A stretch of 10,613 nt of DNA. It comes from Flavobacterium sp. (lineage in GTDB: Bacteria; Bacteroidota; Bacteroidia; Flavobacteriales; Flavobacteriaceae). Made by a program: the position numbers and the translations under genes. The notes beneath the pieces were generated by a model that was not told the origin of the DNA, did not search any database, and saw nothing but the letters and a program-made list of their open reading frames with translations. Within the stretch, counting starts at the first letter, position 1, and every line of letters starts with the position of its first letter. The stretch covers positions 1 to 10,613 of the forward strand of contig JASLHL010000007.1 of the NCBI GenBank assembly GCA_030152225.1. The letters run 5' to 3'. Positions 1-7,004 of this stretch are shown here, piece after piece.

Positions 1-2
1 CA

Positions 3-98
3 GTAGAGGAAAAAGAGGAACTGCTAAAGGTAAAGAGTAGTATTAGTTTTCAAGATACTCTTGCGTTAAAAATGAGTAGTGTATATACCCAAAAATAG
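3..98 (+). CDS. C-terminal end of an unidentified upstream gene (partial)
   Basis: An open frame enters the window from the left and ends at TAG 96-98, giving 31 residues rich in Lys, Glu and Ser and ending in SSVYTQK. The other two forward frames hit stops within the first 40 bases. The stop lies 7 bases before the next start codon, the same tight spacing seen further down the operon, which supports a real coding tail. The fragment is too short to assign a family. By analogy with aryl-polyene/flexirubin clusters it could be a LolA-like carrier, a ketosynthase or another biosynthetic gene, but nothing visible here decides that. Confidence 0.6.
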   Translation, partial: VEEKEELLKVKSSISFQDTLALKMSSVYTQK

Positions 99-105
99 AT
101 AAGAG

Positions 106-588
106 ATGAAGATAGCTTTCGTTTGGATAATCAGTTTTATGAGCTTTTTTCAGGTGTCAACAGCAGACTTGAGCAAAAGCTTTCAGCAAGCGAGTTTGTC
201 TGCTGAACAAGCACAAGCTTTTTATGAAAAGGCATCGTTGATCAAGACTACGGATGAATCAGCTTCACTTTATAAAGGAGCTGCTTTGGTTACTTTGGCT
301 AAATTTGAAAAGAAAATCAAAGTAAAAAAAGAGCTAGTTCAAGAAGGGGCTTTACTTATTGAGGCAGCAATCGAAAAAGAACCTACTAATGTTGAATTTC
401 GACTTGTCCGCTTAATTATTCAAGAGAATACACCTAAGATTGTCGGCTATTACAAAAATATCGACAACGATAAAAATATAATTATTAAACAGTACGGCCA
501 ACAAACAACGGCATTGAAAAAGTGGATTAAAACCTATGCTGAACAATCCAAAGCCTTTACTGTGGATGAACGGAATAAATTGCTTTAA
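106..588 (+). CDS. Small secreted hypothetical protein with TPR-like helices
   Basis: This is a 160-aa protein that I do not recognise as a named family. Residues 1-20 look like a Sec signal peptide: Lys2, a hydrophobic stretch from about residue 3 to 17, then a Ser-Thr-Ala cleavage motif before Asp21. There is no cysteine, so it is not a lipoprotein and is probably periplasmic. The rest looks all-helical; around residues 80-115, an AAIEKEPTNVEFRLVRL-type segment followed by a second helix with an IQEN turn resembles a tetratricopeptide-like pair. It starts 7 bases after the preceding stop and ends 5 bases before the glycosyltransferase start, so it is co-transcribed. Its position beside membrane lipid-handling genes suggests an accessory role in envelope assembly or export of the product; this is inference only. 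Confidence 0.75.
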   Translation: MKIAFVWIISFMSFFQVSTADLSKSFQQASLSAEQAQAFYEKASLIKTTDESASLYKGAALVTLAKFEKKIKVKKELVQEGALLIEAAIEKEPTNVEFRLVRLIIQENTPKIVGYYKNIDNDKNIIIKQYGQQTTALKKWIKTYAEQSKAFTVDERNKLL

Positions 589-593
589 CAGGC

Positions 594-1793
594 ATGGGCA
601 TGGAAATGACAACAGTGAACTTTGAAAATTATATAACTAAGCTAAAGGAATGGGGGATTTGTATCCTGATTCCTACCTACAATAACCAGAAGACGTTAAG
701 ACGTGTTTTAGATGGCGTGTTGGAATATTCAACGGATGTTATTGTTGTAAATGACGGTTCTACTGATGAAACCCTTCTTATCTTAAAGGCTTATAGGGAT
801 GAGATCACAATCATTGACCTGCCCGTAAATCAAGGAAAAGGATATGCACTGCGAAAAGGATTTGAACACGCAAAAAAAGCAGGATTCTCCTATGCCATTA
901 CCATTGATTCGGATGGACAACACTACCCTTCGGATATTCCCGTTTTTATCGATGCTTTGGAACAAGCAAAAAATAAAGAACTGTTGTTGATCGGCTCACG
1001 AAATATGAATCAAGAGGGGGTTCCGAAAAAAAGTAGCTTTGGAAACAAGTTTTCTAACTTCTGGTTTTGGTTTGAAACGGGAATTTCCCTTTCCGATACC
1101 CAATCAGGTTTTCGTTTGTATCCCTTAAACAAACTGTCTAAAAGATTTTATACGCGAAAATTTGAATTTGAAATAGAGGTTATTGTTCGTGCCGCTTGGA
1201 ATGAGGTTGAGGTGAAAAACGTGCCTATACAAGTATTATACGATAACCGAGAACGCGTGTCTCATTTTCGCCCTTTCAGAGATTTTACGCGTATTAGCAT
1301 ACTAAATACGGTTTTGGTTTGTCTCTTATTGTTGTATATCATCCCGAGAAACTTTCTTCGCAGTTTTAAAAAAAAAAGTTTTAAAACCTTTATAGCACAA
1401 GATATTCTTGGAAGTCAAGATACCGCATCCGTTAAGGCATTGTCTATCGGATTGGGAACCTTTATTGGGCTATCTCCACTTTGGGGATTGCATTCGTTCC
1501 TCGCTATCTTCTTGGCGATTGCCTTTCGATTAAACAAGGTATTGGCTTTCGCTTTTTCGAATGTTAGTATACCACCCATGATTCCGCTCATTGTCTATGC
1601 GTCCCTTCAATTAGGCTATTATATGGTTCCCCATGGTAGTCAGCATATTTTGATTAGTGAATTTAGTTTTACGGCCATCTCTGAGCACGTATGGCAATAT
1701 ATTTTAGGTAGCTTTGCACTTGCGGTAATGGCTAGCTTTTGTTTGGGCTCTATTAGCTTCTTCGTACTCTCATTCACTCAAAAACAGAAATAG
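594..1793 (+). CDS. Family 2 glycosyltransferase with C-terminal DUF2062 membrane domain
   Basis: This 399-aa fusion probably transfers a sugar from a nucleotide- or polyprenyl-activated donor at the cytoplasmic face of the inner membrane. Residues about 22-230 form a GT-A fold of the DPM1/DPG-synthase type: ILIPTYN at 25-30, VVNDGSTDE at 51-59 for donor binding, the metal-binding TIDSDGQH segment at 103-110 (DxD at 105-107), and QSGFRLYP at 170-177. A membrane anchor spans about 236-254. Residues about 265-395 match DUF2062 (COG3216), with further hydrophobic spans near 283-310, 317-343 and 368-393. Three in-frame ATGs (594, 600, 606) make the exact start uncertain; 594 leaves a 5-base gap from the upstream stop. 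The gene ends with tandem stops TAG-TAA (1791-1796). GT2-DUF2062 proteins occur in aryl-polyene/flexirubin-type clusters; acceptor and sugar are unknown. An A10 tract lies at the domain junction. Confidence 0.9.
   Translation: MGMEMTTVNFENYITKLKEWGICILIPTYNNQKTLRRVLDGVLEYSTDVIVVNDGSTDETLLILKAYRDEITIIDLPVNQGKGYALRKGFEHAKKAGFSYAITIDSDGQHYPSDIPVFIDALEQAKNKELLLIGSRNMNQEGVPKKSSFGNKFSNFWFWFETGISLSDTQSGFRLYPLNKLSKRFYTRKFEFEIEVIVRAAWNEVEVKNVPIQVLYDNRERVSHFRPFRDFTRISILNTVLVCLLLLYIIPRNFLRSFKKKSFKTFIAQDILGSQDTASVKALSIGLGTFIGLSPLWGLHSFLAIFLAIAFRLNKVLAFAFSNVSIPPMIPLIVYASLQLGYYMVPHGSQHILISEFSFTAISEHVWQYILGSFALAVMASFCLGSISFFVLSFTQKQK
1368..1377 (+). repeat. A10 homopolymer inside the glycosyltransferase gene, flanked by a direct repeat
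   Basis: Ten consecutive A residues encode Lys259-Lys261 and the first base of Ser262, between the GT2 domain with its membrane anchor and DUF2062. The 10-base repeat AGTTTTAAAA occurs at 1362-1371 and again at 1377-1386, overlapping both ends of the tract. Reading one base back across the tract gives TAA at 1382-1384; skipping one base gives TAG at 1393-1395. Slippage in either direction would therefore release a glycosyltransferase of about 263 residues without DUF2062. Whether slippage occurs is not shown by the sequence. Confidence 0.8.
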
Positions 1794-1798
1794 TAAAA

Positions 1799-4700
1799 AT
1801 GGCAAATTGGTTTTATAAAATATATCAATGGGGTGAGAAAAATAAACTACTATTTTTCGCCAGTATTGTGTTGTTTATCAGTTGTATGGCTTTCGGCGCT
1901 TGGAATATTAAATTTGAAGAAGATATTACGCGTATTTTGCCGAAAAGTGAAAAGTCCAATGCAACAGCCAAAGTATTAGAACAGCTGCGTTTTTCGGATA
2001 AGATTACCATCATCATTGAAAAACAAAAAGAGGGAACAACAGAGGATATGGTTGTATTTGCCTCAAATTTGCTCGATACCCTAGCAACAAAAGAAGGCTA
2101 TATTAAGCATATTCAAGGAAAAGTAGAAGAGGAAAATATCAATGAAACCATCGCTTTTGTCTACCAACATTTACCCTTGTTTTTGGATGAAGCAGATTAT
2201 GATCAACTAGATCAAAAAATACAGCTCGATAGTGTAGCTCAAACGGTGGAGGCAAACTATAAAACCTTAGTATCTCCAACGAGTTTAGTTGCCAAACAAT
2301 TCATCCAAAAAGATCCTTTTGGCATTGGCTTTATCGCGTTAAAGAAATTGCAAAAACTCAATATTGGCGACGGTTTTCAATTGATTGATGGCTTTTTGTT
2401 TAACAAAGAGGAAGATAAATTGTTGTTGTTTATTGATCCCGTTTACAGTGGAAGTGATACCGCACATAATACCGATTTTATAAGCTTTTTAAATGGAATA
2501 AAAGAAGACTTTAACCACAAGCAGGAGCAAGTGTCGGTAGATTATTTTGGGGCTTCTTTTGTTGCTGTAGCCAATGCAACCCAAATCAAAAGTGATATTC
2601 AGCAAACAGTAGCTGTTTCGATTACGATTTTGATGATTTTGCTTATTGCTTTTTACCGAAGAATTACTATCCCCATTATTCTCTTCATTCCCACGTTTAT
2701 TAGTGCCTTAGTGGCCTTGTTTTTTCTGTATTTTTTAACCGATGCCATTTCGGCAATCTCCTTGAGTATCGGAGCTATATTAATTGGAATTACAATTGAT
2801 TATGCCCTGCATATTATGACGCATTACAAGCATTGTAATGATATCAAGCAGCTCTATCAAGAAATTACAAACCCAATTATTATGAGTGCCTCTACAACCG
2901 CTATTGCCTTTTTATGCTTGGTTTTTGTACACTCTGATGCCTTGAGAGATTTAGGCGTTTTTGCCTCTATAACCGTGTTAGGAGCGGGAATTCTATCCCT
3001 ACTATTGGTTCCTCATCTCTATAAACCTAGTGAAAAAGACCGACTCAATCAGTCCAATTCGCTCTTAGATAAGATCGCCCACTTTCCCTTTGATCAAAGT
3101 AAAGTGCTTTTGGGCTTGTGTGGTCTAATCGTGATTATTAGCCTTTTTACGTTTAAAAACGTCAAATTTAATAGCGATTTATCCTCGTTAAACTACTTTC
3201 CAGAAGAGCTAAAACAAGCGGAACAAAAATTAGAATCCACCGTTGACAGTGGTTCAAAATCATTGTATCTAACGTGTTTTGGAGAGGATATAGAACAAGT
3301 AGTTGAACAAAATGTCGCCCTAGCGAAGCAATTAGAGCAAGCAAAAATCAAAGGGGATATTCTGCACTTCAGTTCTTTAGGGGATTTTGTACTTTCCACC
3401 CAACAACAACGCAATAAAATTGCACAATGGGAGAATTTCTGGGCAAAAAAGAACGCCCAGGCATTTATCACCCAACTCCAATATGAAGGAGCTAAATATG
3501 GCTTTAATGAAACAGCCTATCAGCCCTTTTTTACTTTGTTAAATACGGCGTTTGAGCCTATTAGTATAAAAGAATATTCAGCCTTAAATCCAGCGATTAT
3601 CGACGAGTTCTTAATCGAAAAAAATGGACACTATACGCTGAGTACTGTGGTCAAATTACCGGAAGAAAACAGACAGACTTTCCTAAAACAGTTTCCTGCT
3701 TCCAATCACTTTATCGTGATAGACAGAAAAGAAATGAATGAAGCTTTTTTAGGAAATATTGTCCATGATTTTAACGACTTAGTCAACTACTCTTTTATCG
3801 CTGTATTTGCTATTTTATGGTTGTTCTTTAAGCGAATTGAAATGGTCATTGTCTCGATGATTCCCCTTGTCGTTACGGGGCTAATCACAGCGGGTTTAAT
3901 GGGGTTATTCCATATTGAATTCAATATATTTAGTACGATTGTATGTACGATTATTTTTGGACAAGGAGTAGATTTTACGATCTTTATGACCAATGCCCTC
4001 CAAAAAGAATACACCACAGGAGAAGAAAGTATGCCAACCTACCGCGCCTCTATTCTTTTAGCCGTATTAACTACTTTATTAGCCGTGGGAACTTTGGTAT
4101 TTGCTAAGCACCCCGCCTTGAAATCCATCTCTATTGTTTCCATTATTGGAATGAGTGTTGCGGCTATTAATGCTTTTGTGATTTATCCACGCCTATTCAA
4201 AATATGTTTCATACGCAGACAGCAAAAAGGAAATTCGCCTATTACACTGCGCTTGTTGTTGCACAGCATGTTGTCTTTCTTGTACTTTGGCGTTTTTGGA
4301 TTTTTGTATTCTTCACTATCTAAGCTATTTCTTACGATTGCCCCAGGTAAAAAACGAACTAAATTGCGATTATTTAGTAAGGGAATGCGGGGGTATATGA
4401 CTTCTGTATTGTATTTGAATGCATTTGTGCGTAAAAAAGTACGCAACCCACACCGAGAAACTTTTGACAAACCTGCAATTATCATTGCCAACCACACTTC
4501 ATTCTTAGATTCTCTTGTGATGGGTATGGTATACCCCAACATTGTGTATTTAGTAAATGATTGGGTATATAAATCGCCAATTTTTGGTAGAGCGATTCAA
4601 TCTGCCGGTTTTTATCGCGTTTCGGAAGGCGTGGACAACAGTATAGAACACCTAAAAGAAAGAGTAGAAATGGGCTTTTCTTTGATGATCTTTCCAGAGG

Positions 4701-5476
4701 GAACACGCTCGTATTCCAACCAAGTACAACGCTTTCACAAAGGCGCTTTTTACTTGGCAGAAACGCTGCAATTAGATGTGGTACCCGTTTATATTCACGG
4801 CAATTCCGAAACCATTCCAAAAGGAGATTACATCATCTATGATGGTCACATTATAGCTACAATAGGTAAGCGAATTTCGCATCATGACACCTCTTTCGGG
4901 AACACTTATACACAGCGAACAAAATCGATTAGCAAGTATTTTAAAGCTGAATTTGCTCAAATTCGCTCAGAGTTAGAAGGCGTAGATTACTTTAAGAAAA
5001 AGCTATATTGGGCTTATTTATACAAGTTTCCCCAAGTGGTCAAAGCAGTTAAAGCAGATTATAAACAGTACCGTATGTTCTATTTTGAACTAGATAAAAA
5101 TTTAGAAGTAGACGCGGTGATCCATCATATTAGCGATGATTATGGACAATTGAATATGCTGTTAACCTTGCAAGAAAGCAAGCGAAAAATATACGGCTAT
5201 ATCGCAAATCAAGAACAACGAGCCGTAGCGAATACCTTGTATATCGTGAAGAAAAGAAAAATTCACTACCTCGATACACTGGAAGTACACGCAAAATGTG
5301 ATACGCTTTTAGTCAATAGTGCAAATACAGCCTTAACTTCAGCATTCTACTCCCACTATCGCACCATCATTGTGCTTAAAAAGACAGGAGTACAATTGCA
5401 GGAGTATGCAGGATTTACAAAAATTAGAGAAGATAACTACACAGTAGTTTGGAATATAAGACAAGATGGAGAATAA
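1799..5476 (+). CDS. Three-part fusion: MMPL/RND-type exporter, PlsC-type acyltransferase, SAM-methyltransferase-like domain
   Basis: This 1225-aa inner-membrane protein probably moves a lipid or pigment and acylates it. Residues 1-806 have MMPL/RND (COG4258-like) architecture: TM1 near 17-35, a periplasmic loop to about 268, a TM block 269-411, TM7 near 434-452, a second loop, and a TM block about 661-806. Acidic residues sit where the proton relay is expected: Asp334 in GITIDYALH and Asp725 in FGQGVDFTIF. After a hydrophobic linker, residues about 870-1040 form a PlsC/AGPAT acyltransferase with both catalytic motifs: NHTSFLD (His899, Asp904) and FPEGTRS (965-971). Residues about 1050-1225 follow the layout of a class I SAM methyltransferase, but the glycine-rich motif is eroded. 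The frame is uninterrupted, so this is a genuine fusion rather than misassembly. It starts 5 bases after the glycosyltransferase stop, and its last 11 bases overlap the oxidoreductase gene. Equivalent fusions accompany flexirubin/aryl-polyene genes; the substrate is inferred. Confidence 0.9.
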   Translation: MANWFYKIYQWGEKNKLLFFASIVLFISCMAFGAWNIKFEEDITRILPKSEKSNATAKVLEQLRFSDKITIIIEKQKEGTTEDMVVFASNLLDTLATKEGYIKHIQGKVEEENINETIAFVYQHLPLFLDEADYDQLDQKIQLDSVAQTVEANYKTLVSPTSLVAKQFIQKDPFGIGFIALKKLQKLNIGDGFQLIDGFLFNKEEDKLLLFIDPVYSGSDTAHNTDFISFLNGIKEDFNHKQEQVSVDYFGASFVAVANATQIKSDIQQTVAVSITILMILLIAFYRRITIPIILFIPTFISALVALFFLYFLTDAISAISLSIGAILIGITIDYALHIMTHYKHCNDIKQLYQEITNPIIMSASTTAIAFLCLVFVHSDALRDLGVFASITVLGAGILSLLLVPHLYKPSEKDRLNQSNSLLDKIAHFPFDQSKVLLGLCGLIVIISLFTFKNVKFNSDLSSLNYFPEELKQAEQKLESTVDSGSKSLYLTCFGEDIEQVVEQNVALAKQLEQAKIKGDILHFSSLGDFVLSTQQQRNKIAQWENFWAKKNAQAFITQLQYEGAKYGFNETAYQPFFTLLNTAFEPISIKEYSALNPAIIDEFLIEKNGHYTLSTVVKLPEENRQTFLKQFPASNHFIVIDRKEMNEAFLGNIVHDFNDLVNYSFIAVFAILWLFFKRIEMVIVSMIPLVVTGLITAGLMGLFHIEFNIFSTIVCTIIFGQGVDFTIFMTNALQKEYTTGEESMPTYRASILLAVLTTLLAVGTLVFAKHPALKSISIVSIIGMSVAAINAFVIYPRLFKICFIRRQQKGNSPITLRLLLHSMLSFLYFGVFGFLYSSLSKLFLTIAPGKKRTKLRLFSKGMRGYMTSVLYLNAFVRKKVRNPHRETFDKPAIIIANHTSFLDSLVMGMVYPNIVYLVNDWVYKSPIFGRAIQSAGFYRVSEGVDNSIEHLKERVEMGFSLMIFPEGTRSYSNQVQRFHKGAFYLAETLQLDVVPVYIHGNSETIPKGDYIIYDGHIIATIGKRISHHDTSFGNTYTQRTKSISKYFKAEFAQIRSELEGVDYFKKKLYWAYLYKFPQVVKAVKADYKQYRMFYFELDKNLEVDAVIHHISDDYGQLNMLLTLQESKRKIYGYIANQEQRAVANTLYIVKKRKIHYLDTLEVHAKCDTLLVNSANTALTSAFYSHYRTIIVLKKTGVQLQEYAGFTKIREDNYTVVWNIRQDGE

Positions 5477-7004
5477 ATATGATGTAGTCATTATTGGAAG
5501 TGGAATCGGAGGGCTAGCTTCTGCTGTTATTCTTGCGAAAGAAGGCAAGAAAGTATGCGTATTGGAAAAAAATAACCAATACGGAGGCAATTTGCAGACC
5601 TTTTCAAGAGAGAAATCCATTTTTGATACGGGCGTACACTATATTGGTGGATTACAAGAAGGACAAAACCTATACAAGTATTTTTCGTACTTGGGCATTA
5701 TGGATAAGCTGAAGTTAAAACAAATGGATCTCAATGGTTATGATTTGATTTCCTTTGGCGATGAAAAAATACAGTATCCTCATGGCCAAGGATATGAAAA
5801 TTTTGTCCAGCAATTATTGGTCTATTTTCCCGAAGAAGAAAAGGCTTTACGCCAATACATTGCTAAAATTAAATCAATTTGCGATAGTTTTCCCATGTAT
5901 AACCTAGCTTTGGGAACTGGGTATAATGACCAAATTGTTTCTTATCGATTGTGTGATTTCTTAGATGAAATTACAGCGAATGAGCGCCTGAAAGCCGTAT
6001 TAGTAGGATCTAATTTCCTCTATGTAGCCAACAAGGAAACTACACCCCTCTATGTACATGCCCTGACGGTAAATTCGTATATTCAAAGTGCCTGGCGTTG
6101 TATCAATGGAGGAAGTCAAATTAGCAAATTGCTCATTGCTGAATTAAAAAAATACGGCGGTGAAGTACATAAAAATACCGAAGTTACGATCTTAGAATTT
6201 GATGGGGATAGAATTACGACATGTAAAACCAAAGAAGGAAAGGTATTTGCTGGAGAACAATTCATTTCCAACATCAATTTAAAGCAGACGATTCGCATGG
6301 TTGGACCCAACCACTTTTCCAAACCCTTTGTAAAGCGAATCATGAGTTTAGAAGAAGTAACCTCTGTTTTTTCCCTCTATATTGTCTTTAAAAAGGACCA
6401 TTTTCCGTATCACAACAACAATATTTATCACTACAATAGTCTAGCAGATACTTGGGATACAAACGGGCAGTGTAATTCGAGTTGGCCCAACTTACTTGTG
6501 GCTTCTATGAATGCTAGTAAATCCGAACAAACTTATGCAGATAGCATGACGGCTATGACCTATATGGACTTTTCTGAAGTAGAGCCTTGGGAACATACGC
6601 ACAATGTATCGACTATTAAATCCTTGGAACAACGAGATGAAACGTATGAGCAATTCAAATCGGAGAAAGCAGAATTACTCCTTCAAAGACTTGAAAAAGT
6701 ATATCCAGGTATTCGAGAGTCTATTCAAGGGATGTATACGTCTACCCCATTGACTTATCGCGATTTTATCGGTTCAGAAAAAGGAAATATGTACGGTTTC
6801 ATCAAGGATGCCAATAGCCCAATGAAAACGTTTATTTCCCCGCGTTCCAAAATAGGTAATTTGTTTTTTAGTGGACAAAATGTGCGAATGCACGGGATTA
6901 TGGGGGTGACTATTGGCGCTTTTGTAACCTGTATGGAAATGATTGACAAAGAAGGCCTGATAAAAAAATTAAATCAATATTGCGATGACAAAACACATGC
7001 ATAG
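5466..7004 (+). CDS. CrtI/phytoene desaturase-like FAD-dependent oxidoreductase
   Basis: This 512-aa flavoprotein belongs to the carotenoid desaturase/isomerase and retinol saturase superfamily. The N-terminal dinucleotide fold is clear: VVIIGSGIGGLASA at 7-20 with GxGxxG at 11-16, Glu34 closing the second strand to bind the adenosine ribose, and then a GG pair at 40-41. The C-terminal FAD signature GNLFFSGQNV lies at 464-473, followed by a Gly-rich HGIMGVTIGA helix start. The length is typical of the family. The start ATG lies inside the last codons of the exporter fusion (11-base overlap), which implies translational coupling. In an aryl-polyene/flexirubin setting the conjugated chain is a reasonable substrate for desaturation, isomerisation or saturation. 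There are no carotenoid synthesis genes in the window (no crtB, no crtE), so calling it a phytoene desaturase would be misleading. The exact reaction is unknown. Confidence 0.9.
   Translation: MENKYDVVIIGSGIGGLASAVILAKEGKKVCVLEKNNQYGGNLQTFSREKSIFDTGVHYIGGLQEGQNLYKYFSYLGIMDKLKLKQMDLNGYDLISFGDEKIQYPHGQGYENFVQQLLVYFPEEEKALRQYIAKIKSICDSFPMYNLALGTGYNDQIVSYRLCDFLDEITANERLKAVLVGSNFLYVANKETTPLYVHALTVNSYIQSAWRCINGGSQISKLLIAELKKYGGEVHKNTEVTILEFDGDRITTCKTKEGKVFAGEQFISNINLKQTIRMVGPNHFSKPFVKRIMSLEEVTSVFSLYIVFKKDHFPYHNNNIYHYNSLADTWDTNGQCNSSWPNLLVASMNASKSEQTYADSMTAMTYMDFSEVEPWEHTHNVSTIKSLEQRDETYEQFKSEKAELLLQRLEKVYPGIRESIQGMYTSTPLTYRDFIGSEKGNMYGFIKDANSPMKTFISPRSKIGNLFFSGQNVRMHGIMGVTIGAFVTCMEMIDKEGLIKKLNQYCDDKTHA

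Noticed and set aside
3193..3471. Open frame of 92 codons on the - strand
   Set aside because: It lies wholly opposite the exporter fusion, which has clear domain motifs in its own frame. The composition (many Cys, Ser, Phe) is typical of a reverse-complement shadow.
2600..4200. Possibility that the 1225-aa frame is an assembly fusion of separate genes
   Set aside because: The frame is continuous, the linker is hydrophobic but uninterrupted, and this domain combination is known from related pigment clusters.
4183..4820. Two overlapping - strand open frames (119 and 112 codons)
   Set aside because: They are antisense to the linker and PlsC domain of the exporter fusion, show no recognisable motif and overlap each other.
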